Shown: one piece after another, positions 1 to 7,347 of the stretch
Position numbering within the stretch: position 1 is the stretch's first letter
How the letters are laid out: every line of letters starts with the position of its first letter
Source: Anaerolineae bacterium
GTDB lineage: Bacteria; Chloroflexota; Anaerolineae; J102
Length of the DNA: 10,582 nucleotides
Direction of reading: 5' to 3'
Assembly (NCBI GenBank): GCA_026992375.1
Contig: JALXAF010000468.1
Location: forward strand, 1-10,582
Notes under the pieces: model-generated
Told to the model about the DNA's origin: nothing
Databases searched by the model: none
What the model saw: the letters and a program-made list of their open reading frames with translations, nothing else
Translations under genes and position numbers: made by a program

Positions 1-1581
1 GCTGAGCACATGCATGATGTCTGTCATGTCGGGCCGGGATTGTTCGCTGCTCTTCACTTTCAGCACCAGATCGGAGGCGATGTACTGGGCGGAATAGATG
101 TTGCGTTTGTCCTCCTCTTGCACGATGTGGACGCCCCAGGGAGTGCCGTACTGGCCCTGAGAACGGCCCTGATAATTGTAGAGATCCTGAGCGCGAGGCG
201 TGTGGTAAGCGTCCGGCTGCATGGTTTGATGCCGGGCGATGACGTCGCGAAAGCCTCGCGCCGGGTCGAAGCGATAGAGCATGAGATCGAAGGTGGCGCG
301 CGGGCCGACTTTGACGGCCTGAGGTGAGATGCCCAGATGATAGAGCGCGCCATAACGGCCGCTGGCGCCGTCGTAGGCCAGCAGGGCGAGCTGGGGTCGG
401 TCCAGAGGCAGGCCCAGAGCCACACCCTTGCTGCTTATCTGCACCCCGGCGTAGGGATAGAGGGACATGGGCAGCCAGCCGTCGTAGATGGCGCTGATTT
501 CGTTGGCGTAGAGGAGGGGTTGGGTGATGCGACGGCTGGTGTGAACGTCATCCCACCACAGCCGCAGGGGGCCACCTTGCTCTTCCATCGCTCCTGCCCC
601 CATCACCGGATCGAAGGGGACGGCCCAATGGATGTCCAGGGCTCGCTCCCGGCCCGATTCGTCGACGATTTCTCCATGCACGGCGATGTGGTCAGCATGG
701 GCGGTGTAGATTACGGTGATGATGAGATCGTTGCTGCGGATGGTTTGTTGCAGGCAGTTCTCCTGGCCCGGGCAGGGGGTGACCTGTCCGCTCAAGGGGC
801 GATCCGGCTCCGGGCTGGCTACGAAGGCCGCGTCATCCACCCACAGAGTCTGGCGGCTGAGGCGGGCGACGATGTCGGCGCGAGCATAGTGGGCGCGTCG
901 CGGCGCGGTGATCTCCCCGCGGATGAGTCGCCAGCGAGAAGCTTCGGCGTGCAAGGGCGCCACCAGTTGCGGCGGGCCCAAGGGCGTTTCATTTTTGTCC
1001 AGCCAGGTTACATAAAGTCCGTTGCCGACCTGAACTTTCTGCCAGATATTCATCTGCAAAAGCGGCGGCGTGCCTGTAGGGTAGGTGACACAACCAGTGC
1101 TGCTGAGAAACCAGGCAGAAAGACGATACCGTTGGCCGGGGGTGACGGTGATGGCATCACTGGCGTAACCGCCCGCTCCCTCCGCAGTCGTCGTATTGGT
1201 GAAAGCGAGAGCGTGGCCGCCGCTGTGGGTGGGCGAGAAAACAACGCCTCCTTGCAGTCCCTGGCTAAAGACGCTCGTCCATCCGCTTAGGCCCGCCTCG
1301 AACCCGGGATTGAGGAGCAAGTTAGGCGTGATCACGTCTCCCGCGTTGCTGAGGTCGCGCAAGAAAAGCGTGGGCGCGCGGGCCGAAACCAATTCCCGGC
1401 CATCGATCTCCAGGCCGGCGACCTGGCCGTCGGCCGAAAGTGCAAGGCTAAGACCGTCTGCAGTGCGGAGCATGTAGGTTGTGGCGGCCACGGGTTGCGC
1501 CACAGCCGTCACGGCGTATAGCCCCGCGCCCAACAACAGGGCTGTAGTGAAGAGGATGAAAAGACGTTTGAAAAAAATCAT
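1..1581 (-). CDS. Secreted protein with CBM-like domain, C-terminus beyond window
   Basis: The first 527 codons are open with no stop before the left edge, so the gene is cut by the window. The start is an ATG at 1581-1579 with SD GAGGTG four bases upstream. Residues 1-29 form a signal peptide: MIFFKRLF, then a hydrophobic stretch ending in AVAQP. Residues about 86-240 look like a CBM4/9-type jelly roll: they open with NLLLNPGFEAGLSGW and contain PGQRYRLSAWF, the usual pattern of such domains. The rest, including GVALGLPLDRPQLALLAYD near residue 390 and LMLYRFDPARGFRD further on, resembles the beta-rich body of large extracellular proteins, but I cannot name the family. The likely role is polysaccharide binding or processing outside the cell; catalytic residues cannot be assigned. 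It is divergently arranged with the gene at 1725. Confidence 0.8.
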   Translation of the reverse strand, partial: MIFFKRLFILFTTALLLGAGLYAVTAVAQPVAATTYMLRTADGLSLALSADGQVAGLEIDGRELVSARAPTLFLRDLSNAGDVITPNLLLNPGFEAGLSGWTSVFSQGLQGGVVFSPTHSGGHALAFTNTTTAEGAGGYASDAITVTPGQRYRLSAWFLSSTGCVTYPTGTPPLLQMNIWQKVQVGNGLYVTWLDKNETPLGPPQLVAPLHAEASRWRLIRGEITAPRRAHYARADIVARLSRQTLWVDDAAFVASPEPDRPLSGQVTPCPGQENCLQQTIRSNDLIITVIYTAHADHIAVHGEIVDESGRERALDIHWAVPFDPVMGAGAMEEQGGPLRLWWDDVHTSRRITQPLLYANEISAIYDGWLPMSLYPYAGVQISSKGVALGLPLDRPQLALLAYDGASGRYGALYHLGISPQAVKVGPRATFDLMLYRFDPARGFRDVIARHQTMQPDAYHTPRAQDLYNYQGRSQGQYGTPWGVHIVQEEDKRNIYSAQYIASDLVLKVKSSEQSRPDMTDIMHVLS

Positions 1582-1724
1582 GGCGCACCTCGGATGGAGC
1601 CACAGATTGGTTGCCTTCCATGTTATGATTTATTTTCGACCCTGATCGTGTACAATGTATTCAGAAAGTGTAAGTTTTCTGTAAAACGCCCGCACAATTC
1701 TATTTCTCATAAGGAGGAAAGATA
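1582..1724. promoter_or_regulatory. Divergent intergenic region with possible promoters both ways
   Basis: For the minus-strand gene, a possible promoter is TTGTAC (1655-1650) with a 17-bp spacer to TAAATC (1632-1627), followed by SD GAGGTG (1591-1586). For the plus-strand gene, TACAAT at 1651-1656 could be a -10 with only a poor -35, and SD AAGGAGG at 1711-1717 is very strong. The two candidate promoters overlap around 1650, so they may compete. These matches are by eye and weak; the ribosome binding sites are firm. Confidence 0.35.
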
Positions 1725-2723
1725 TTGAATGCGTTGATAGGCTGGCTGCTGGCTGCGCCCGAACCCTGGACGCGCACCCGCACGCTGATCGACCTCCTCC
1801 ATCGCCCCGAAGATGATGCGGCGGTGCGCGAGGCCCGCGCGGCCATGCTGGCGCATCCGCAGGTGCAGGCGCTAATGGCTGCGGCCGCCACCTGGGGCCA
1901 GAAAGCCTTCAGACGCCACAGCGACGCCAGTTATCCCATCTACGCCCTGAGCACCCTGGCTGATTTCGGGCTGCGTGCGAAGGATCCCGGCATGGGCGAC
2001 ATCCTGGCGCGGGTGATGGCGCATCAATCGCCCGAGGGCGCGTTCCAAACCCTGGTCAACATCCCTAAATCCTTTGGCGGCAGTGGTCAGGATACCTGGA
2101 CATGGATGCTGTGTGATGCGCCCACGCTGCTGTATGTGTTGCTGGCCATGGGCCTGGGCCATGACGCCCGGGTGCAACGCGCGGTGGATCATCTGGTGGA
2201 CGTCATCGACGACAATGGCTGGCGATGTGTGGTGGCGCCTGAGCTGGGCAAATTTCGCGGGCCGGGCCGCAAAGCCGACCCCTGCCCCATCGTCAACGTC
2301 TACGCCCTCAAAGCCCTTTCCCTGGTCCCCGAGCAGCGTCATGGCCCCGCCGCCCGCACGGGAACCGAGATGCTGTTGGGGCATTGGGAGCATCAAAAGG
2401 AGCGCCGGTTCTACCGTTTTGGCATCGGAACTGATTTCCGAAAGCTCAAATATCCTTTCGTCTGGTACAATATCCTGCACGTGGTGGATGTGCTCAGCCG
2501 CTTCTCATGGGTGCGCGATGATCCCCGCTTTGTGCAAATGGTCGAGGCTATCACTGCGCAGGCGGACGCCCAGGGGCGTTACACCGCGGGCAGCATGTAT
2601 CGGGCCTGGAAAGGGTGGGATTTTGCCAACAAGAAGCAGCCCTCTCCCTGGCTCACCTTCCTCGTCCTGCGGATTTTGCAGCGCATAGAGGGGAATGACA
2701 CCTATCTCGAAGGGGCGTCATAA
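1725..2723 (+). CDS. Alpha/alpha-toroid (prenyltransferase/squalene-cyclase-like) protein
   Basis: 332 residues. The start is TTG at 1725: SD AAGGAGG (1711-1717) ends 7 bases upstream, and the nearby ATG at 1729 is out of frame and hits a stop after two codons. There is no signal peptide or membrane segment. The protein is almost entirely helical, with repeated paired-helix segments such as YPIYALSTLADFGL (70-83), TLLYVLLAMGL (134-144), VNVYALKALSLVPE (190-203) and YNILHVVDVLSRF (248-260). Glycine/tryptophan turns (PEGAF near 103, DNGW near 163, WKGW near 295) lie between them. This is the pattern of terpenoid cyclase/protein prenyltransferase toroids. The aspartate-rich catalytic motif of squalene-hopene cyclases is not evident and the length is half of theirs, so enzyme activity is not assured. 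The gene converges on the HEAT gene with 36 bp between stops and no clear terminator. Confidence 0.75.
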   Translation: MNALIGWLLAAPEPWTRTRTLIDLLHRPEDDAAVREARAAMLAHPQVQALMAAAATWGQKAFRRHSDASYPIYALSTLADFGLRAKDPGMGDILARVMAHQSPEGAFQTLVNIPKSFGGSGQDTWTWMLCDAPTLLYVLLAMGLGHDARVQRAVDHLVDVIDDNGWRCVVAPELGKFRGPGRKADPCPIVNVYALKALSLVPEQRHGPAARTGTEMLLGHWEHQKERRFYRFGIGTDFRKLKYPFVWYNILHVVDVLSRFSWVRDDPRFVQMVEAITAQADAQGRYTAGSMYRAWKGWDFANKKQPSPWLTFLVLRILQRIEGNDTYLEGAS

Positions 2724-2759
2724 TCAAGAAATCGAAGATGAAGTGGTGCACCCGGGGGG

Positions 2760-3389
2760 CTATGATTTCTCCGCCGCGGCCATGACTTTCCGCAAGCGTC
2801 GGGCCTGGGAAGGGCTCATGTCGGGCATACGCTGTTGCAACGTCCCGATGAACGCAGACTGATTCGCTTCGTCCACCGCGATCAGAACCGCCTCGGCCCG
2901 AGCGGGCAGGTCTTTGGGCCGACAGGTTTGCAGGTGGGCCAGCAGGAAGGGGCACAGTTCCCGACGATACGCGGCATCCTGAGCCGCGACCGTGGCCAGC
3001 GCCCGAATGCCCCGATCCACGGTGATCACCGAGCCCTGGTCGATGGCCCGCTGGATCTCCTGCCGATGCTCGAACAGCGCGGGCGCCTGCAGATGGGCGA
3101 TGGTGGCCAGTGCGATCATGCCGCCCCAGACCAGGCGATTGTTGCGGCTGTGGAGCAAGGATAGAAAGTCATCCACATAGGGCGCGATGAGCTCGGGCGC
3201 GAGGTAGCCGATCTCGTACAGGGTCTTGATGCAGTCGCTCTGAATTTTGCGGTCGCGGTCGTGAAGATGCGCCACAAGCTCGCGGATGGCCTCCTCATCT
3301 CGCGACCGGGCCAGCTCGCGGGCCAGTTCCTGATTGGGAACATCATCGCGGCGCCCCTGGGCGGACGCCAATCGCTCAAGTACGGACAT
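2760..3389 (-). CDS. HEAT-repeat protein, second gene of fic operon
   Basis: 209 residues, cytoplasmic, with no signal peptide. From about residue 22 to 185 it is a run of antiparallel helix pairs of HEAT/ARM type. Examples are EEAIRELVAHLHDRDRKIQSD (32-52), PELIAPYVDDFLSLL (65-79), RLVWGGMIALATIAHL (85-100), VDRGIRALATVAAQD (124-138) and ARAEAVLIAVDEANQ (163-177). Such solenoids act as protein-protein scaffolds; no catalytic residues are expected. The start is ATG at 3389-3387, with SD AGGAGG (3402-3397) seven bases upstream. That SD overlaps the TGA of fic (3404-3402), so translation is probably coupled and the two genes form one operon. The adjacency suggests it could be a target, adaptor or regulator of the Fic enzyme; that is inference only. 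The specific family is not recognised. Confidence 0.85.
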   Translation of the reverse strand: MSVLERLASAQGRRDDVPNQELARELARSRDEEAIRELVAHLHDRDRKIQSDCIKTLYEIGYLAPELIAPYVDDFLSLLHSRNNRLVWGGMIALATIAHLQAPALFEHRQEIQRAIDQGSVITVDRGIRALATVAAQDAAYRRELCPFLLAHLQTCRPKDLPARAEAVLIAVDEANQSAFIGTLQQRMPDMSPSQARRLRKVMAAAEKS

Positions 3390-3401
3390 GAAAGCACCTC
3401 C

Positions 3402-4355
3402 TCATCGTTTGGATGAACGCTTCAACGACTGCATGTAATCTGCCACCGCCTGGCGGGTCGTATACCAGACACGGCCCCGTTTCACGGCCTCCAACCGCCC
3501 GCGGCGGGCCAGCAGACTGAGATATTCCTGGGAATAGGGCGTGCCCTCTGCCGCTTCACGCAGCGGTATCCACTCATCTTTATCGGAGCCTGGCACATCG
3601 GGCGTGCAGGCTTCCAGGTAAAGCGTCAGGCTGCGCTCCACGGCCATGCCCACGAAATTCACCAGCGGGCGATCATTGCCGCCATCGGCCTGGGCCAGGA
3701 CTTTGTAATACTGACGCCGATTCTCCTGGCGAATGACAGTGGGAGGATACCCATCCCTCATCAGCAACAGGTTCATCACCAGACGGGCTGTGCGGCCATT
3801 GCCATCGATGAAGGGATGGATGGCGACGAGCCTGTGATGAGCCATGGCCGCTCGCTCCACAGGGTGCAACGCCGTCGCAGCGTCGTTCAGCCAGGCGCTC
3901 CAATCCTGCATGCGGGAGGGCACTTCCCAGGCTCTTGGGGGCTGGTGAGACGATCCCGCAATGCGCACGGCCAGGGACCGATATTGCCCGGCGTTTTCGT
4001 CATCGATGCCTTTCAGCACCAGATGATGCAACTCACGCACGATTTGCGGCGAGATGGGGGCGTCTTCCGCCACCAGGGATTCGACATAGCGAATGGCTTC
4101 GCGATGATTGATGACCTCGAAATGCTCGCGCAGGCTCTTGCCGCCAATGGTGAGGCCCGTTTCCAGAATGAGCTGCGTCTCACGCAAGGTCAGCGTGCTG
4201 CCCTCAATGGCGTTCGAGTTGTAAATCCATTCCACCATCAATTGCTCGCGCAGGCGCTGCACCGCGGCCGCGGGCAGAGGGCGCAGTTGATCAAGCTGCG
4301 CTTTTTTCTGTTGGATGCGATTGAAGAGTCGGGTTTCGAGTAGGGTTTTAGACAT
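3402..4355 (-). CDS. fic: Fic-family protein AMP-transferase with C-terminal HTH
   Basis: 317 residues. The Fic core holds the full active-site motif HPFIDGNGR at 180-188, with catalytic His180, Asp184 and the GNGR phosphate-binding loop, so the enzyme should be active. It would transfer AMP from ATP to a Ser/Thr/Tyr hydroxyl of a target protein. Near the N-terminus, SNAIEG (47-52) fits the (S/T)xxxE(G/N) inhibitory motif; Glu51 should fold over the active site and restrain it, making this a class II (self-inhibited) Fic. A Fic_N-type helical region precedes the core. Residues about 262-312 (IPLREAAEG, then LARRGRLEAVKRGRVWYTT) look like a winged or excisionase-type helix-turn-helix, implying DNA binding. 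ATG at 4355 follows a strong promoter but has no clear SD. The gene leads the operon with the HEAT gene. The target protein is unknown. Confidence 0.93.
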   Translation of the reverse strand: MSKTLLETRLFNRIQQKKAQLDQLRPLPAAAVQRLREQLMVEWIYNSNAIEGSTLTLRETQLILETGLTIGGKSLREHFEVINHREAIRYVESLVAEDAPISPQIVRELHHLVLKGIDDENAGQYRSLAVRIAGSSHQPPRAWEVPSRMQDWSAWLNDAATALHPVERAAMAHHRLVAIHPFIDGNGRTARLVMNLLLMRDGYPPTVIRQENRRQYYKVLAQADGGNDRPLVNFVGMAVERSLTLYLEACTPDVPGSDKDEWIPLREAAEGTPYSQEYLSLLARRGRLEAVKRGRVWYTTRQAVADYMQSLKRSSKR

Positions 4356-4364
4356 GCGTGCACT

Positions 4365-4419
4365 AAATATCGTATCGGATAGGCAGAATTATTATAATTC
4401 CGATACCGATATTTGGCAA
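4365..4419 (-). promoter_or_regulatory. fic promoter within inverted-repeat operator
   Basis: Read on the minus strand: -35 TTGCCA (4419-4414), exactly 17 bp, then -10 TATAAT (4396-4391), predicting a start near 4384 and a leader of about 29 nt. An inverted repeat brackets the -10. The plus-strand arm AAATATCGTATCGGA lies at 4365-4379, and the other arm, TCCGATACCGATATTT at 4399-4414, is its complement apart from one extra base. One arm fills the -35/-10 spacer and the other covers the initial transcribed region, so a protein bound to both would block RNA polymerase. The obvious candidate is the HTH of the Fic protein itself; this is inference. Confidence 0.7.
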
Positions 4420-4512
4420 GCCCGTTCCAATTTATGCCCCAACCCCGCCATTGCCTGCGGGCGGGGAGGATGCCATAATCACAACAGAGGCGCTCATTGC
4501 GCCCGAGCCAAG

Positions 4513-4546
4513 GACTCCGTGAATCATCGCGGGGTCTTTTTGTTTT
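4513..4546 (+). terminator. Rho-independent terminator, plus strand
   Basis: GACTCCG (4513-4519) pairs with CGGGGTC (4530-4536), one pair being a wobble, over a 10-base loop. It is followed directly by five T and then G and four more T. Two smaller hairpins lie upstream on the same strand: CCCCGCC/GGCGGGG (4443-4449 with 4460-4466) and GGCGC/GCGCC (4489-4493 with 4499-4503). No plus-strand gene ends here. It may therefore end a short untranslated transcript or be left over from a lost gene. Confidence 0.5.
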
Positions 4547-4590
4547 CTCCGTTATCATCTTGGACGCCTCTGGCCTGTCATTCGAGAGCT

Positions 4591-4663
4591 CGTCAAACGT
4601 CATGCGTCAAACGTCACAGAATCTGCGCTGACCATGACGTTTGACGTTTTACGCTTGATGTTC
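4591..4663. repeat. Heptanucleotide repeats in inverted arrangement
   Basis: Four 7-bp units stand head to tail from 4591: CGTCAAA, CGTCATG, CGTCAAA, CGTCACA. After 17 bases the complement appears, again with a 7-bp period, from 4636: GACGTTT, GACGTTT, TACGCTT, GATGTTC. The first two left units and positions 4633-4646 are a perfect 14-bp inverted match (CGTCAAACGTCATG with its complement). No reading frame fits. It looks like an intergenic short-repeat element that could fold as a hairpin. Confidence 0.6.
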
Positions 4664-4749
4664 ATCCGTAAACGGTGATACTTCCGAGCCCATTTGACCG
4701 TTGCCGATGGCATCGCCATTCTCTCATCCTACTGAGGTGCAAGCATCCC

Positions 4750-5172
4750 ATGACCAAATCCCTCTTTCAACACCCCATCTATCGTTTTCTGATCGATGAA
4801 TTTCGCCGCCTGAAGTAGGCCCGTTTGCTGACCGACTCACCTGGGTTGGCTTATGAATTCCACGCCCGTCATCTGGTGCAGTTTCCCAAACGGGAGTGGC
4901 CCGTTCTGGCCCAGAAAGCGCCGGAACTTCACCATTTCCAGGATGTTGCGTCGCGCGCTTCTGGTGATACAGCGCGCGTTTCTGAAACGTTGCGTAACGG
5001 CAATTCGGGCGTTACAACGATAACTCTGTCCTGATATTGCGGAAGACGGCCATCGGATCTACTACTGCGCGACAGCGTGGAGCAGTTGAATGAGCAAAAG
5101 CGCTCCTGGCCGACGGTGACCGTTGTCTCCCCCAACAAGAGAAGCATCGTCAGAAATGATGTGGTTGATTAA
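4750..5172 (+). pseudogene. Degraded gene of unknown family
   Basis: An ATG at 4750 has a proper SD (GAGGTG at 4734-4739). It opens a protein-like frame, MTKSLFQHPIYRFLIDEF, that hits TAG at 4816-4818. The same frame continues sensibly (LAYEFHARHLVQFPKREW, then LAQKAPELHHFQDV) to TGA at 5032-5034, and again at 5068-5172 (LNEQKRSWPTVTVVSPNKRS, then VRNDVVD and TAA). Between about 5010 and 5070 the coding-like text moves through the other frames: YNDNSV from 5013, then DIAEDGHRIYYC from 5033. I infer a single ancestral gene of at least 140 codons with one nonsense mutation and several small indels. I do not recognise the family, and the joins between frames are my reconstruction. Confidence 0.5.
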
Positions 5173-5237
5173 CTCATGGAACAAGCGCATGCAAGCAACC
5201 TATGAAAACTGCGGCGGGACCATCGCCTCAGAAGATT

Positions 5238-5782
5238 TCAGTCAGGGGCGTTATGCGCCCGCTTGTGCGTGATGAAATTCGTCTGGTTGACTTCTTTTTT
5301 CTTCGGCTTCGCCTTGGCCAGGTTCTTCTTCGCCTCGCTTTTGATGACCTGCTCCCCAAAAATAGGCGTGGACGTCCCTTGCTTCACGTCGAGCAGCGCC
5401 AAGGTAAACAGAGCAAGGCCCCGTATGGGCTTGCTATAGCTGGGTGAAAAGAAACGAGCCAGACCATCGGGCTTCTTCCTTGCCTTGGTCGCCACGCTTT
5501 TATCCCCGGCAAGGATGTATTTGCGTTACAGAGTATGAAGGTGGGGCTTGAAAAATGACCAGAACAGAGTGGGCCATGGCAATACTGTATGAAAATACTG
5601 TATGAAAAAAAGATCTGAATTGTACAGTAGCCGCCTCCTTCATTCGCTCAACGTGAAAGCTCGGACATGGCCACCCGGCCGTTTGACCGCAGCGTGGCGG
5701 TGATAATGATGGCCATCTGCCGCAGGCTCGTCTTGGAAAGCGTTGTTTCGAAAATAGTTAAAAGTGTGGTGATCTTTGGCAT
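5238..5782 (-). pseudogene. IS4-superfamily transposase pseudogene, C-terminal half lost
   Basis: The reading from 5782 gives a transposase N-terminus (TSLRQMAIIITATLRSNGRV, then SELSR). It is interrupted by TGA at 5650-5648 where the family usually has Trp, then continues with GGGYCTIQIFF. After a frame change it resumes at 5582 with LPWPTLFWSFFKPHLHTL, meets TAA at 5528-5526, and goes on with RKYILAGDKSV, GLARFFSPSYSKPIRGLAL and EQVIKSEAKK to a stop at 5238. The GDKSV aspartate is the expected first acidic residue of the DDE triad; the second aspartate and the glutamate are missing because the gene is cut short. The pattern resembles transposases reading LAGDE(S/V)VVTK...GL.RFFSSLYGKPVPGL. 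No terminal inverted repeats were found. Lesions: two nonsense codons, one extra base in an A/T run, a 13-bp duplication and the 3' truncation. Confidence 0.75.
5581..5606. repeat. Perfect 13-bp tandem duplication inside transposase pseudogene
   Basis: AATACTGTATGAA occurs twice with no gap (5581-5593 and 5594-5606), directly beside a run of seven A (5605-5611). Removing one copy and one A restores a continuous frame on the minus strand: IQIFFHTVLPWPTLFW. The duplication is therefore one of the mutations that killed the gene, probably by replication slippage. Confidence 0.85.
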
Positions 5783-5890
5783 GAGTGGTGTGAATGGTGG
5801 AGAGAAACCATTTGGTGTGATTTCTCCCATTCTATTCCCCCACTCACTTTTCCCTCTTTTTGGCGAAGGTATTGCCCTGATACTGGGGGG

Positions 5891-7243
5891 TTATTTGCTT
5901 AATGCGGCCAATGTGATCGTAAATGTCGTTCCTTCACCCAGGATGCTGGCAACTTCTATCGTTCCCCCATGTAGTTCGACGATGGCTTTGACGATGGCCA
6001 GGCCCAGGCCCGAGGAGCCGTCATCCCGCGCCCGCGCCTTGTCGCTACGGTAATGGCGCTCGAAGATGTGGGGTAGGTCCTCGGCGGCGATGCCGCTGCC
6101 CGTATCCGCCACCATCAGTTGCACCCTCCCCTCGCGGCTGCGGGCGCACAGGCGCACCTGGCCTCCGGCGGGCGTGTGGCGCAGGGCGTTGTCGATGAGA
6201 TTGTAGAGGGCCTGCATCATGCGCTCGGGGTCGATGAAGATGGTGGGGAGATCGGGATCGGCCTCTATCTGCAAACGGATGCCCCGCTGCCGGGCCTGGA
6301 GTTGGCGCGCCCGTTGCAGGCGCTGCAACATCTGCACCGGAGCCACCGGCTGCCGGTGCAACGCCAGCTCTCCGGCGTCGGCCAGCGACAGCAGGCGCAG
6401 GTCCTCCACCAGCCGCTGTAAATGCTGCGCCTCCTCATGGATGGCGGTGAAAATCTCGGAATCGCCCGCCATCTTGCCATCGGCCAGGGCTTCGGCGTAG
6501 CCCAGAATCACGGTCAGCGGCGTGCGCAGATCATGGGCGATGTCCGCGGTCATCTGCTTGCGCAGGCGGCTGGCCTCCGCCAGATCGCTGCTCATGTGAT
6601 TGAACGACGCGGCCAGCTCGCCCAGCTCATCGTGGGATTTCACCTGCACTTGCAGGCCCAACTCGCCCTGGGCCACCCGTTTGGTGGCCGCAGTCAACGT
6701 TTTTACGGGCTTGGTGATGCTACGGGCCAGCAGCGCACCCAGCAATAACGCAAGTAAACTGGCGGCAATGGCGGCCAGCGCTATCGCCAGCCGTATGCGA
6801 TTCAGAAAAACCGCCTCCGGGGATGTGGCAGCGGGCGGTTGCAGCGGGCCTTTGAATAGCGCCCACCCCACGATTCTGCCTCCCGCCCGAATAGGAACAG
6901 CCTGAGCCATATTTTGCGGCGACAGCCGCGCCCCCACGTGCATATGGCGATTGCCATGGACGACAATGCTGTCGGCATTGGCGACGACCACGGGGGCGCG
7001 TTCGAAAGGCATCTCGCGGGGGCCATAAGGCATGTGGATGGACACCCTGTCGAGGCCCTGCCAGCTTCTATTTTCCTCATAATAACGCTGCAAGGCTGCA
7101 ACCATATCGGTCTGAAAACGATCGAGCACGAATTGATCGAATTCGCGCCGGGTGCGCAGCCCCACGAACAGCGAGACCAGCAAGACGCCGGTGATGCCAA
7201 CCAGCAAAAAGGCCAGGGTGAGTTTGAGGGATAGAGAGCGCAT
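5891..7243 (-). CDS. Membrane sensor histidine kinase, BaeS-like
   Basis: 450 residues. It has TM1 at about 7-29, an extracytoplasmic sensor domain at about 30-148, TM2 at about 150-173 and HAMP at about 174-226 (ITKPVKTLTAATKRVAQGEL, then DELGELAASFNHM). HisKA follows with phospho-acceptor His237 in ADIAHDLRTPL. The HATPase domain carries the N box NLIDNALRHT (348-357), G1 DTGSG (380-384), the F box region HIFERHYRSD (392-401) and G2 GLGL (412-415). All catalytic motifs are intact, so it should phosphorylate the response regulator encoded just upstream. The sensor region is short and holds a HGNRHMH cluster (96-102), which could bind a metal but proves nothing. ATG at 7243 has no good SD. 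It lies 149 bp after the regulator gene, an unusually wide gap for such a pair. Confidence 0.93.
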   Translation of the reverse strand: MRSLSLKLTLAFLLVGITGVLLVSLFVGLRTRREFDQFVLDRFQTDMVAALQRYYEENRSWQGLDRVSIHMPYGPREMPFERAPVVVANADSIVVHGNRHMHVGARLSPQNMAQAVPIRAGGRIVGWALFKGPLQPPAATSPEAVFLNRIRLAIALAAIAASLLALLLGALLARSITKPVKTLTAATKRVAQGELGLQVQVKSHDELGELAASFNHMSSDLAEASRLRKQMTADIAHDLRTPLTVILGYAEALADGKMAGDSEIFTAIHEEAQHLQRLVEDLRLLSLADAGELALHRQPVAPVQMLQRLQRARQLQARQRGIRLQIEADPDLPTIFIDPERMMQALYNLIDNALRHTPAGGQVRLCARSREGRVQLMVADTGSGIAAEDLPHIFERHYRSDKARARDDGSSGLGLAIVKAIVELHGGTIEVASILGEGTTFTITLAALSK

Positions 7244-7286
7244 GGGGTTCTTGGAGGGAAAGGTTGGCTGCTGACGTTTGCGCCCA

Positions 7287-7347
7287 GCCGGAAATGCGTT
7301 CCGGCGGGTTAGGCGGGGAAAATGCGCCGGAACACACTTTCGGCGCA
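7287..7347 (-). promoter_or_regulatory. Two hairpins between regulator and kinase genes
   Basis: On the minus strand, the first hairpin after the regulator stop is TGCGCCG...CGGCGCA (7347-7341 with 7329-7323), followed by TTTTCCCC. The second is GCCGGAA, loop of 5, TTCCGGC (7305-7299 with 7293-7287). The first resembles a weak intrinsic terminator because of its short T run. Such an element between the two genes could lower kinase expression relative to the regulator or mark an mRNA processing site. No promoter for the kinase was evident in the gap. Confidence 0.4.

Noticed and set aside
337..1290. 317-codon open frame on the plus strand
   Set aside because: It is antisense to the secreted CBM-like gene, whose protein has a signal peptide and a recognisable domain; the plus-strand translation has none.
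1872..2480. 202-codon minus-strand frame
   Set aside because: It is a shadow of the toroid gene, with no start signal and no domain.
5202..5447. 81-codon plus-strand frame
   Set aside because: It is antisense to the transposase remnant, which is the side with family resemblance.
5581..5628. LexA-box-like sequence (TACTGTAT twice, then GTACAGTA)
   Set aside because: The repeated part is a tandem duplication inside a dead transposase and there is no gene start downstream.
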